64,000 bases of DNA from Paraburkholderia nodosa DSM 21604 (GTDB taxonomy: Bacteria > Pseudomonadota > Gammaproteobacteria > Burkholderiales > Burkholderiaceae), in assembly GCF_000519185.1 (NCBI RefSeq), contig NZ_JAFA01000021.1, positions 1 to 64,000 of the forward strand, given 5' to 3'. Positions 16,427-25,147 of this stretch are shown here, piece after piece (the stretch's first letter is position 1; every line of letters starts with the position of its first letter). A program made the translations under genes and the position numbers. The notes beneath the pieces were generated by a model. It had not been told where the DNA came from. It saw only the letters and a list, made by a program, of their open reading frames with translations, and did no database searches.

Positions 16427-17458
16427 ATGCTGCCGGATCGCACAGCGTCGTTGGCGCACTTCGCGTTCATGCCGCTGCCCGACTTCACGATGATCGCGTT
16501 CACGAACGCCATCGAAGTTCTTCGTATGGCTAACTACCTGAGCGGACAGCCGCTTTACAGGTGGTCGATCATCAGCCCGGAGGGCGGCCCGGTCGCGTCG
16601 AGCAACGGGCTTTCCATCGACACGGGCCCGGCCGAATGCGTGGGGCGGCCCGATATCGTGTTCGTCTGCGGCGGCATCGATGTGCAGCGGGCCACGACGC
16701 CTGCCCATCTCGCTGCGCTGCGCCGCTTTGCGCGCATGGGTGTCGCGCTGGGCAGCCTGTGCACGGGGACCTATGCACTGGCGAAATCCGGGCTGCTGGC
16801 TGGGTATGCTTGCGCGATCCACTGGGAAAACATGTCGGCGCTGAAGGAAGAGTTTCCTTCTACGCGTTTTCTCAAGGAGCTCTTCGTCATCGACCGCGAC
16901 CGCGTGACCTGCACCGGCGGCGTCGCGCCGCTCGACATGATGCTGCACCTCATCACAGCGCGTGTGGGCACCGCGCGTGTGACGCAGATCGCCGAGCAGT
17001 TCGTTGTCGAGCATGTGCGCGATACGTCTGCCCAGCAGCGCATGCCGCTCGTTGCGCGGCTCGGTTCTGCGAACAAGTCGCTCTTCGAAGTCATCTCTCT
17101 TATGGAGAACAATATCGAAGAGCCGCTTTCGCGTGAAGAACTCGCGCGGCTCGCGAATATGTCACAGCGGCAGTTGCAGCGGCTCTTTCATGAGCATCTC
17201 GGGATGACGCCTACGCATTACTATTTAACGCTGCGCTTGCGGCGGGCGCGTGAGCTGCTGCTGCAGACCGATATGTCGATTATGCAGATTACGATGGCCT
17301 GCGGGTTTCAGTCGGCTTGTCACTTTAGCAAGAGCTATCGGGATGCTTTTGGGAGTGCGCCTACTGGGGAACGGCGCAAGCGTGTAGCACCGCTATCTGG
17401 GTTGGATTCGCCTGCGGCGGCTGGTGTTGTTGTGCCTGCGCCTGTTGTTCATGTTTGA
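16427..17458 (+). CDS. GbdR/SouR-like GlxA-family AraC transcriptional regulator (copy 2)
   Basis: This 343-residue protein has the same architecture as the regulator at 224-1216: a DJ-1/PfpI-like domain (residues 10-185; SLCTGTYAL, Cys112) and an AraC HTH domain (about 225-325; LSREELARLANMSQRQLQRLF). The two share long identical stretches such as TPTHYYLTLRL-type sequence. The ATG at 16427 has AGGA about ten bases upstream. It is divergent from glyA and ends beside a large inverted repeat. It is a good candidate for GbdR itself (glycine betaine/dimethylglycine activator) or a SouR-like sarcosine sensor. The last 15 residues are a Pro/Val-rich tail absent from copy 1. Confidence 0.92.
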   Translation: MLPDRTASLAHFAFMPLPDFTMIAFTNAIEVLRMANYLSGQPLYRWSIISPEGGPVASSNGLSIDTGPAECVGRPDIVFVCGGIDVQRATTPAHLAALRRFARMGVALGSLCTGTYALAKSGLLAGYACAIHWENMSALKEEFPSTRFLKELFVIDRDRVTCTGGVAPLDMMLHLITARVGTARVTQIAEQFVVEHVRDTSAQQRMPLVARLGSANKSLFEVISLMENNIEEPLSREELARLANMSQRQLQRLFHEHLGMTPTHYYLTLRLRRARELLLQTDMSIMQITMACGFQSACHFSKSYRDAFGSAPTGERRKRVAPLSGLDSPAAAGVVVPAPVVHV

Positions 17459-17467
17459 AACTTTTTT

Positions 17468-18051
17468 TCGCGTCGGTACGCAGGCGTTGCCCCTGTGCGG
17501 GGCGGCACCTACTTTTCTTTGCCAGCGGCAAAGAAAAGTAGGCAAAAGAAAGCCGCTTAAACCGCTAGCGCCTGCCACAGTTCACATCTCGCCGTTGATG
17601 GTGAATGGCTCCGGAGCGTCTGTCACCTCGCACCTTCAAAGTTAGTGACAAGGCGCTCATCCTTCCGGCGGCGCTCCGCGCGCCGAAGGGCATAGCTAAA
17701 GCACCTTTGGTGCGCGTGCACTCTCGCTAAGCCTGGCACGCCCCCCTGGTTTCCCATGCAGCCCCGACCGCAGCGAGCGTAGCGAGCGTAGCGAGCAGCG
17801 GGATGAATGACTGCCTTGTCACTTACTTTGAAGGTGCGAGCTGACAGACGCTCCGGAGCCATTCACCATTAACGGCGAGATGTGAACTGTGGCAGGCGCT
17901 AGCGGTTTAAGCGGCTTTCTTTTGCCTACTTTTCTTTGCCGCTGGCAAAGAAAAGTAGGTGCCGCCCCGCACAGGGGCAACGCTCGCGTACCGACGCGAA
18001 AACAAGAAAACCCCAAAAAAAACGGCCAAAAGCCAAAACCAAAAACCAAAA
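17468..18051. repeat. Large near-perfect inverted repeat with nested palindromes
   Basis: The left arm (17468-17654) and right arm (17814-18000) are reverse complements over about 187 bases with only a few mismatches, separated by 159 bases. Each arm carries the 35-base palindrome CCTACTTTTCTTTGCC-N3-complement (17510-17544 and 17925-17959). An A-rich tail follows the right arm up to the fdhA stop codon. The spacer contains a short tandem run of GCGAGCGTA units (about 17773-17797). The repeat fills the whole 594-base space between two convergent genes. The open frames in it are simple products of the palindrome and are not called. Confidence 0.9.
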
Positions 18052-18052
18052 C

Positions 18053-19249
18053 CTATGCCGCCAACAACCCATGCGGATCAATCACAAACTTCCGCGGCGC
18101 GCCCCCATCAAATTTCTTGTAGCCCTCAGGGGCTTCATCAAGCGAAATAACCGACACATTAACGATCTTGGCGATCGGCAGCCGGTCGAACAAAATCGCC
18201 TGCATGAGGTTGCGGTTGTACTTGAGCACGGGCGTTTGCCCCGTATGAAACGTATGCGACTTGGCCCAGCCGAGCCCGAAGCGGATGCTCAAACTGCCGT
18301 GCTGCGCGGCCACGTCGCGTGCGCCCGGATCGTCGGTCACGTACAGCCCCGGAATGCCGATCATGCCTGCGGGCCGCGTGATTTCCATCAGCGAATTGAG
18401 CACCGTGGCCGGCGCTTCTTCCGAGTGTCCGGAAGCGCCATGCCCGTGCGCTTCGAAGCCCACGCAATCCACGGCGCAATCGATTTCCGGCTTGCCGAGT
18501 ATCTGTTCGATCTGCTCGCCGAGCGTCGCGTCTTTCGAAAGATCGACCACTTCGAAACCCATCGCCTTCGCATGCGCGAGACGCTCGGCATTGATGTCGC
18601 CGACGATCGTGCAGGCCGCGCCGAGCAAACGCGCCGAAGCCGCAGCCGCCATCCCCACCGGACCCGCGCCCGCAATATAGACGGTCGAGCCCGGCTTCAC
18701 GCCCGCCGTCACCGCGCCGTGATAGCCCGTGGGCAGAATGTCGGAGAGGCACGTGAGATCGCGGATCTTCGACATCGCCTGGTCGCGGTCCGGAAACTTC
18801 AGCAGGTTGAAATCGGCATACGGCACGAGCACGTATTCGGCCTGGCCGCCAATCCAGCCGCCCATGTCCACATAGCCGTAAGCGCCGCCCGCGCGCGACG
18901 GATTCACGTTCAGGCAAACGCCGGTGTGCTGCTCGCGGCACATCGCACAGCGCCCGCAAGCCACGTTGAACGGCACGGAAACGAGGTCGCCAATCTTCAG
19001 CGTTTCGACGTCGTTGCCCACCTCCACCACTTCGCCGGTGATTTCGTGGCCCAGCACGAGACCGACTTGCGCCGTCGTGCGACCGCGCACCATATGCTGG
19101 TCCGAGCCGCAGATATTCGTGCTGACCACCTTCAGAATGACACCATGGCCGATCGAACGCCCGCTCGGATCGACCATCTTCGGATACGCGATCTTCTGCA
19201 CCTCGACCTTGCCCGGCCCTTGATACACGACGCCTCGATTTCCGCTCAT
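18053..19249 (-). CDS. fdhA: Glutathione-independent formaldehyde dehydrogenase
   Basis: This 398-residue zinc-containing medium-chain dehydrogenase oxidises the formaldehyde released by betaine, dimethylglycine and sarcosine demethylation to formate, using NAD. Features include the GHEITGEV catalytic-zinc segment, structural-zinc cysteines (CGRCAMCREQHTGVC), the Rossmann motif GAGPVGMAAA, and VDCVGFEAHGHG typical of the Pseudomonas putida type. The ATG at 19249 follows AGGAG by eight bases; longer in-frame extensions lack a site. It lies 175 bases after folB with a candidate operator in between. Confidence 0.94.
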   Translation of the reverse strand: MSGNRGVVYQGPGKVEVQKIAYPKMVDPSGRSIGHGVILKVVSTNICGSDQHMVRGRTTAQVGLVLGHEITGEVVEVGNDVETLKIGDLVSVPFNVACGRCAMCREQHTGVCLNVNPSRAGGAYGYVDMGGWIGGQAEYVLVPYADFNLLKFPDRDQAMSKIRDLTCLSDILPTGYHGAVTAGVKPGSTVYIAGAGPVGMAAAASARLLGAACTIVGDINAERLAHAKAMGFEVVDLSKDATLGEQIEQILGKPEIDCAVDCVGFEAHGHGASGHSEEAPATVLNSLMEITRPAGMIGIPGLYVTDDPGARDVAAQHGSLSIRFGLGWAKSHTFHTGQTPVLKYNRNLMQAILFDRLPIAKIVNVSVISLDEAPEGYKKFDGGAPRKFVIDPHGLLAA

Positions 19250-19376
19250 CTCGCTGTCTCCTGTTCGATGCAGCTCGCAACGCTGCTCACTAGATGGCGC
19301 TGCCTCGCGCAAACTGCACGCAAGACAACGATGCTTCGAGCGTAGCCTGAGCGCCGCATACGACGATGTGCAAAAA

Positions 19377-19403
19377 GCGACGCGCCCTTGCTTTGCGCCG
19401 ACA
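19377..19403 (-). promoter_or_regulatory. Candidate GbdR-type operator upstream of fdhA
   Basis: GCGACG at 19377-19382 and CCGACA at 19398-19403 are 21 bases apart, 128 bases before the fdhA ATG. The orientation is the same relative to the gene as at the other four sites. The second half-site has one mismatch to RCGACR, so this is among the weaker members. Confidence 0.33.
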
Positions 19404-19424
19404 TCGGGCTACGCGTCCTGCCTG

Positions 19425-19922
19425 CTATGGCTGCCCGCCCCCGTCAGCCCGTATCCATTGCCGATAGTCGGCGCGTGTCCAGTCGAGCGCCACGCCCACG
19501 CGCCGCGTGCCCGGCCGGATCTTCGGCTTGTGCACCGCGAGCCTGAGCGTTTCCAGCGCGGGCCATTCGCGAAACGAGAACGCCGCCATGTCCGCCACCA
19601 GCGTTTCGAGCAGCCGCGTGTGCGGCTTGCGCCCGAGAAAGTCGGCAAGGCGCGTGCAATAGCCGTCGTAGTCGATCCAGTCGCCCGCTTCACCCGCCGA
19701 GCTCTTTTCGCGCGGCATGCAGCGGTAACCGAGTTGCGCGTCGATCACGAGTGGCTGCGGGGAGCCGTGCTCGTGCGGATAGATGCCGATGCGCGCCGGC
19801 ACGCTCAACGCTTCGACGAATACGCTCCAGCCGCGCCCGCGCGACTCGTCGTGAGCGCCGAGCGCACCGATTGCGCCCAGCGCGCCGAGCGCCGGCTCGA
19901 ACGCTGCATCGACGATCTTCAT
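19425..19922 (-). CDS. folB: Dihydroneopterin aldolase-family protein
   Basis: This 165-residue FolB-like protein has the family pterin-site elements RIGIYPHE, DYDGYC, RLLETLVADMAAF and the C-terminal HKPKIRP lysine region. A 32-residue N-terminal extension rich in Gly/Ala/Leu is unusual for FolB. It overlaps soxG by four bases and is the last gene of the sox operon. Folate synthesis is logical here because sarcosine oxidase needs tetrahydrofolate to trap the methyl group as methylene-tetrahydrofolate. This may be a second, catabolism-dedicated FolB. Confidence 0.88.
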   Translation of the reverse strand: MKIVDAAFEPALGALGAIGALGAHDESRGRGWSVFVEALSVPARIGIYPHEHGSPQPLVIDAQLGYRCMPREKSSAGEAGDWIDYDGYCTRLADFLGRKPHTRLLETLVADMAAFSFREWPALETLRLAVHKPKIRPGTRRVGVALDWTRADYRQWIRADGGGQP

Positions 19923-20554
19923 GGCGCGACCGACGCCGCGGCGTCGACCATGATGCGGCAGAAATAATCGGCGAAACTGCGACGCACGACGAGCTCGAAG
20001 CGGTCGTCACCTGTGGGAATCAGGACGATCGAAGCCTTGAAATACACGCTCTGCGCGCATTGACCCGGCTTGAAGAGGCGCGGATGCAGGTCGAGCGGGC
20101 AGCCGCGCGAGAGCACGTCGCGTGCTCGCGTGCCTTCGATCTCGATCACCGTGTTGCCGCTGCCGATGTCCACGGCCGCCGCGTAGGCGTCGCCGAGCAC
20201 GGCGGTGAGCTTCGCTTCGAGCATGCCGGTTTGCACAGGCGCGAGTGAGCGCACGAGCCATTCGTCGGGTCCGAGCCAGAGCACGTCGTAATGCTCGCCG
20301 CGCGCGACGGTGTTCGGCGCAGCGGGCGGCTCGCAGCCCACGACGCTGGCAAACGCCGCGACGAACGCCGGGTCGCTCAATTCGCCGCGCACGTTCACGA
20401 GGTCGCGGAACGGCAATTCGCGCATGGCGAACGCTTTCGAGGCGCGTCCCTCCTGCGCCTTGACCAGATCCGCTGCGCCTACGAGCGGCGACTCAAGGCG
20501 CACGCCGACGACGCGCTCCGCGACCGGCAGGGGGTCTTTCGTTTCATTCAACAT
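19919..20554 (-). CDS. soxG: Sarcosine oxidase gamma subunit
   Basis: This 211-residue small subunit of heterotetrameric sarcosine oxidase is related to the GcvT fold. Recognisable elements are FRDLVNVRG, WLGPDEWLV, DIGSGNTVIEI and the C-terminal FELVVRRSFADYFCR, typical of SoxG. It overlaps soxA by 11 bases and folB by four. It is needed for assembly of the alpha-beta-gamma-delta enzyme, which converts sarcosine to glycine, methylene-tetrahydrofolate and hydrogen peroxide. Confidence 0.93.
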   Translation of the reverse strand: MLNETKDPLPVAERVVGVRLESPLVGAADLVKAQEGRASKAFAMRELPFRDLVNVRGELSDPAFVAAFASVVGCEPPAAPNTVARGEHYDVLWLGPDEWLVRSLAPVQTGMLEAKLTAVLGDAYAAAVDIGSGNTVIEIEGTRARDVLSRGCPLDLHPRLFKPGQCAQSVYFKASIVLIPTGDDRFELVVRRSFADYFCRIMVDAAASVAP

Positions 20555-23552
20555 GCTGACGCACTCCTTCCGTGTCGTAGAAAATCGGGCTCGCGATCTG
20601 CGCGCTCACGCGCCGGCCATCGGCCATGGGAATCACCACGCGCTCGCCCATCTTGTTCAAGCCGCCCTTCACGACCGCGAGCGCAATGGAACGCTGCAGG
20701 ATCGGGCTGTAATAGCTCGACGTCACGTGGCCGATCATCGGCGTCGTGCCGTCGGAGCGCGCCTGTGCATCGGGCGCGATGATCTGGCCGCCTTCGGGCA
20801 GAACATACTGGGCTTCATCGGTCAGCAGTCCGACGAACTGCTTGCGGTTCTCCTTCGCCGTATCCGAGCGCTTGAGCGAGCGGCGGCCAAGGAAGTCCTT
20901 CGTCTGCGAGACGAGGCCGCCCATGCCGAGGTCGAAAGGCGTGACCGAGCCGTCGGTGTCCTGGCCCACGATGATGTAGCCCTTCTCCGCACGAAGTACG
21001 TGCATCGTTTCCGTGCCGTACGGCGTGATGTCGAACTCGGCGCCGGCTTCCATCAGCGCTTCCCAAACGGCGCGGCCTGCATTGGCCGGCACGTTCACTT
21101 CATAGGCCAGCTCGCCCGAGAAGCTGATGCGCATGACGCGCGACTTCACGCCTGCAACGGTGCCGTTGCGATACGACATGAACGGGAACGCGGCGTTGTC
21201 GAAGTCGATGTCCTTGCATACCTTCTGCAGCACCTTGCGGCTCTTCGGGCCGACCACGGCGAAGGTCGCCCAGTGATCGGTGACGGAAGCCAGACGCACC
21301 TTCATGTCGGGCCACTCGGTCTGCAGCCAGCGTTCGAGCCACGTGAGCACGCGCGCCGCGCCGCCCGTGGTGGTCGTCATCATGTAGTGCTGCTCGCCGA
21401 GGCGCACCGTCACGCCGTCGTCGAACACCATGCCGTTTTCGTCGAGCATCAGGCCATAACGGCACTTGCCCACTTCGAGCTTGAGCCACGGGTTCGTGTA
21501 GACCCAGTTGAGCAGCTTCGCGGCGTCGGGCCCCTGGATGTCGATCTTGCCCAGCGTGGAAGCATCGAGAATGCCGACGCTGTTGCGCACCGCGAGACAC
21601 TCGCGCTTCACGGCCGCGTGCAGATTCTCCCCGCTCTTCGGGTAGTACCACGGGCGCTTCCAGTTGCCCACGTCCTCGAACGCCGCGCCATGCTGCACGT
21701 GCCACTCGTGAATGCAGGTCTTGCGGATCGGGTCGAGCATGTCGCCCAGTTCGCGCCCCGCGAACGTGCCGAACGTGACGGGCGTGTAGTTCGGGCGGAA
21801 CGTCGTCGTGCCCGTTTCGGGAATCGTCTTGCCGAGCGCGCTGGCGAGAATCGCCATGCCGTTGATATTGCCGAGCTTGCCCTGGTCGGTGCCGAAGCCC
21901 ATGGCCGTGTAACGCTTCACGTGCTCGACCGACTCGAAGCCTTCGCGCGCGGCGAGCAGAATGTCCGCTGCCGATACGTCGTTCTGGAAGTCGACGAATT
22001 GCTTCGGCCCGCGCGCCGCATCCTTGCGGCTGCCCACGAGCCACAACGCCTGCAGCGGCGTTTCCTCGACCTCGGCGGCCCTGGGCACCGCGGGCCGCTT
22101 GATCGGCAAGCCGAGCGACTTCGCCGCGTCGATGCCGCCGTCCACACCCTGCGTGAGCGCACGGGCCAGGCCGAATTCGCCCACCGCCGCGCCGACGCTC
22201 ACTTCCTCCTGCACGCGCTTGCCCGGCATGAAGCACGCCTTCGCGTCGCTCCAGTGCGCCTTGCCGCCCGACTGCGCGAAGAGGTGCAGTACCGGGCTGA
22301 AGCCGCCCGACACGGCAACGAGATCGCATGCGAGCGTGGCCTGCTGCGCGCCCGCTTGCCCGTTCGTGTAGCCCACCACATCGACTGAACTCACGCGCTG
22401 CTTACCGTGCGCACAGTTGATGGCGGCGTTGTACATCACCTTCACGCCCTGGCGGCGCGCGGCGGCCTGCAATGCGCCGTTGCCCTGCGTGCGCGCATCG
22501 ACGACTGTGACGGTCGCGCCGCATGCCTTCAGGTCGAGCGCACAACGGTAGCCCGCGTCGTTGTTCGTGAACACGACCGCATTGCGGCCCGGCAACACGC
22601 CATAGCGATGGATATAAGTCGATACCGCCGAGGCCTGCATGATGCCCGGCAGATCGTTGTTGCCGAAGACGATGGGACGCTCATGCGCACCCGTCGCGAG
22701 AATCACGCGTTTGGCGCGGATTTTCCACAACAGCTCGCGCGTACCCTGGCGCGTCGACACCGGCAGATGCTCCGTCAAACGCTGCGTCACGGTCACGAGA
22801 TTGTGATCCTGATAGCCGAAAGCCGTGCTGCGCGACAGGATCTTCACGTCGGGCATCTGCTTGAGTTCGGCTTCGATCTTCTCGACCCAGTGGAGCGCGG
22901 GACGGCCATCGATATCGGCCTTGCACGACAGCAGGCTGCCGCCCAGTTCGCGCTGGTCGTCGACCAGAATCACGCGTGCGCCGGTTGCGCCCGCCGTATG
23001 CGCGGCCGCGAGACCGGCGGGGCCGCCGCCGACCACGAGAACGTCGCAATGCGCGAAGCACTTGTCGTAGCGGTCGGCGTCGCGCACTTCGGGCGCCTTG
23101 CCGAGACCCGCGGCGTCGCGGATCTTTTCCTCGTATTTCGGCCACCATTTGCGCGGCCACATGAAGGTCTTGTAGTAGAAGCCCGCCGGCAGAAAGCGCG
23201 AAAACTTCTGGTTGATCGCCATGCGATCGTTTTCGAGGCTAGGCTCGGCGTTCACGCTCGTCGCGATGAGCCCCTGGCACAACTCGACTTCGGTCGCGCG
23301 CGCATTGGGCACCGTATACGCGCCGCGCTCGAGTTGCACGATGGCGTTCGGCTCGGCCACGTCCGCCGTCATGATGCCGCGCGGGCGGTGGTACTTGAAG
23401 CTGCGCGCGACGAAATGCACGTCGTTGGCGAGCAGCGCCGAGGCGAGCGTGTCGCCCTGGAAGCCCTGATACGTGCGGCCGTTGAACGTGAAATTCAGCG
23501 GAATCGCGCGGTTCACGCGCCCACCGGCGCCAAGGCGGTTCTTCTGGCTCAT
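20544..23552 (-). CDS. soxA: Sarcosine oxidase alpha subunit
   Basis: This 1002-residue subunit has an N-terminal 2Fe-2S-ferredoxin-like domain (FNGRTYQGFQGDTLASALLA) without cluster cysteines, as usual for SoxA. An NAD-binding domain follows (VLVVGGGPAGLAAAHTAG at about residue 170), then a C-terminal aminomethyltransferase (GcvT) domain that binds tetrahydrofolate (about 610-1000; VVGPKSRKVL, EVNVPANAG, GTETMHVLRAEKGY). The length is normal. It overlaps soxD by four bases and soxG by 11. Confidence 0.96.
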   Translation of the reverse strand: MSQKNRLGAGGRVNRAIPLNFTFNGRTYQGFQGDTLASALLANDVHFVARSFKYHRPRGIMTADVAEPNAIVQLERGAYTVPNARATEVELCQGLIATSVNAEPSLENDRMAINQKFSRFLPAGFYYKTFMWPRKWWPKYEEKIRDAAGLGKAPEVRDADRYDKCFAHCDVLVVGGGPAGLAAAHTAGATGARVILVDDQRELGGSLLSCKADIDGRPALHWVEKIEAELKQMPDVKILSRSTAFGYQDHNLVTVTQRLTEHLPVSTRQGTRELLWKIRAKRVILATGAHERPIVFGNNDLPGIMQASAVSTYIHRYGVLPGRNAVVFTNNDAGYRCALDLKACGATVTVVDARTQGNGALQAAARRQGVKVMYNAAINCAHGKQRVSSVDVVGYTNGQAGAQQATLACDLVAVSGGFSPVLHLFAQSGGKAHWSDAKACFMPGKRVQEEVSVGAAVGEFGLARALTQGVDGGIDAAKSLGLPIKRPAVPRAAEVEETPLQALWLVGSRKDAARGPKQFVDFQNDVSAADILLAAREGFESVEHVKRYTAMGFGTDQGKLGNINGMAILASALGKTIPETGTTTFRPNYTPVTFGTFAGRELGDMLDPIRKTCIHEWHVQHGAAFEDVGNWKRPWYYPKSGENLHAAVKRECLAVRNSVGILDASTLGKIDIQGPDAAKLLNWVYTNPWLKLEVGKCRYGLMLDENGMVFDDGVTVRLGEQHYMMTTTTGGAARVLTWLERWLQTEWPDMKVRLASVTDHWATFAVVGPKSRKVLQKVCKDIDFDNAAFPFMSYRNGTVAGVKSRVMRISFSGELAYEVNVPANAGRAVWEALMEAGAEFDITPYGTETMHVLRAEKGYIIVGQDTDGSVTPFDLGMGGLVSQTKDFLGRRSLKRSDTAKENRKQFVGLLTDEAQYVLPEGGQIIAPDAQARSDGTTPMIGHVTSSYYSPILQRSIALAVVKGGLNKMGERVVIPMADGRRVSAQIASPIFYDTEGVRQHVE

Positions 23553-23851
23553 CGCTGCGTGCTCCCTTGCTTGTTGCCTTGCGCCTCATCTGCTGCGCCG
23601 AAGGTCTCGTAACACTGAATCTCGTAGGTGACCGTGTCGCGCGTCGCCTTGAACCAGCGGCGGCAACCCTGCGCGTGCAGCCACTGCTCCTTGTGCACGC
23701 CGCGCGGGTTGTGACGCATGAAGAGGTAGTCGCCCCATTCCGCGTCGGTGAGCTTGTCGGTCTCGAGCGGACGCGCGATGTCGGCTTCGCCGCCGCACGT
23801 GAACTCGACTTCGGCGCGGGGACCGCACCACGGGCATTCGATCAGCAACAT
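23549..23851 (-). CDS. soxD: Sarcosine oxidase delta subunit
   Basis: This 100-residue zinc-binding subunit has CPWCG at residues 6-10 and a distal His/Cys pair (WLHAQGCRRWF), the ligand set of SoxD. VHKEQWLH and RWFKATRDT are strongly family-typical. It lies 13 bases after soxB and overlaps soxA by four bases. The C-terminal 12 residues are Gly/Gln-rich and dispensable-looking. Confidence 0.95.
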   Translation of the reverse strand: MLLIECPWCGPRAEVEFTCGGEADIARPLETDKLTDAEWGDYLFMRHNPRGVHKEQWLHAQGCRRWFKATRDTVTYEIQCYETFGAADEAQGNKQGSTQR

Positions 23852-23864
23852 GTTGTGGTCTCCT

Positions 23865-25109
23865 TCAGTGCGCGACGGCGGCTGCGCCGTGTTCGTCGAT
23901 CAGATGGCCGGTATAGAAGCGGTCCAGCGAGAACGGCGCGTTGAGCGGATGCGGTTCGTCCTTCGCAATGGTGTGCGCGAACACCCAGCCCGAGCCCGGC
24001 GTCGCCTTGAAGCCGCCAGTGCCCCAGCCGCAGTTGAAATAGAGACCTTTCACATCGGTCTTGCTGATGATCGGGCAGGCGTCCGGCGAAACGTCGACAA
24101 TGCCGCCCCACTGGCGGTTCATGCGCACGCGCGAGAACACCGGGAACATTTCAACGATGGCCTGCAGCGTGCCCTCGATGACGTGGAAGCTGCCGCGCTG
24201 GCCAAAACCGGTGTACTGGTCCACGCCCGCGCCGATCACGAGATCGCCCTTGTCGGACTGGCTGATATAGGCGTGCACCGCGTTCGACATGATGACGGTG
24301 TTCACGACCGGCTTGATCGGCTCCGACACCAGCGCCTGCAGCGGGTGGCTTTCCAGCGGCAAACGCACGCCGGCCATGTCCGCGAGCGTCGTGGTGTTGC
24401 CCGCCGCCACCACGGCGACCTTCTTCGCCTTGATGAAACCCTTCGACGTATCGACACCGGTCACGCGCGCGCCGTCGCGGCGAATGCCCGTCACCTGGCA
24501 GTTCTGAATGATGTCCACGCCGTGCTGGTCCGCGCCGCGCGCGAAGCCCCACGCCACGGCGTCGTGGCGCGCCACGCCCGCACGGCGCTGGATCGAGGCG
24601 CCCAGCACGGGGTAACGGCTGTTCAGATTGATGGTCGGCTCGATTTCCTTGATCTGCTCGGGCGTGAGGAACTCGGCGTCCACGCCGTTCAGGCGGTTCG
24701 CATTCACGCGGCGCTCGGTGTCGCGCACGTCCTGCAGCGTATGCGCGAGATTCATCACGCCGCGCTGGCTGAACATCACGTTGTAGTTGAGGTCCTGCGA
24801 GAGCCCTTCCCAGAGCTTCATCGCCTTCTCATAGAGCGCCGCCGACTCGTCCCACAGATAATTCGAGCGCACGATGGTCGTGTTGCGCGCCGTATTGCCG
24901 CCGCCGATCCAGCCCTTCTCCAGGATCGCGACGTTCTTCACGCCGTGCTCTTTCGCGAGATAATAGGCCGTTGCGAGACCATGCCCGCCGCCGCCGACGA
25001 TCACCACGTCGTACTCCTTCTTCGGCTCCGGGCTTCTCCACTGCCGCTCCCAGTTCTCGTGATACGACAAACCGTTGCGGAACAGACTGAATATCGAATA
25101 GCGGCTCAT
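23865..25109 (-). CDS. soxB: Sarcosine oxidase beta subunit
   Basis: This 414-residue flavoprotein subunit oxidises sarcosine at covalent FMN/FAD. It carries the dinucleotide motif VVIVGGGGHGLATAYYLA, the SoxB opening RYSIFSLFRNGLSYHENW and the C-terminal CGWGTGGFKATPGSG. The open frame runs on upstream through sdaA, but the ATG at 25109, preceded by AGGGG, matches the family start. It is 38 bases downstream of sdaA. Confidence 0.96.
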   Translation of the reverse strand: MSRYSIFSLFRNGLSYHENWERQWRSPEPKKEYDVVIVGGGGHGLATAYYLAKEHGVKNVAILEKGWIGGGNTARNTTIVRSNYLWDESAALYEKAMKLWEGLSQDLNYNVMFSQRGVMNLAHTLQDVRDTERRVNANRLNGVDAEFLTPEQIKEIEPTINLNSRYPVLGASIQRRAGVARHDAVAWGFARGADQHGVDIIQNCQVTGIRRDGARVTGVDTSKGFIKAKKVAVVAAGNTTTLADMAGVRLPLESHPLQALVSEPIKPVVNTVIMSNAVHAYISQSDKGDLVIGAGVDQYTGFGQRGSFHVIEGTLQAIVEMFPVFSRVRMNRQWGGIVDVSPDACPIISKTDVKGLYFNCGWGTGGFKATPGSGWVFAHTIAKDEPHPLNAPFSLDRFYTGHLIDEHGAAAVAH

Positions 25110-25147
25110 CTCGCAGACCCCTTGTTGCGCGTTACCATTAGCTTCAG

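Noticed and set aside
17770..17800. Tandem GCGAGCGTA units considered as a CRISPR-like or regulatory array
   Set aside because: Only about three short units without spacers; simple tandem duplication inside the repeat spacer.
17819..18049. Open frames within the inverted repeat that could be read as small proteins
   Set aside because: They are translations of the nested palindromes and recur wherever the repeat occurs; no ribosome site or domain supports them.
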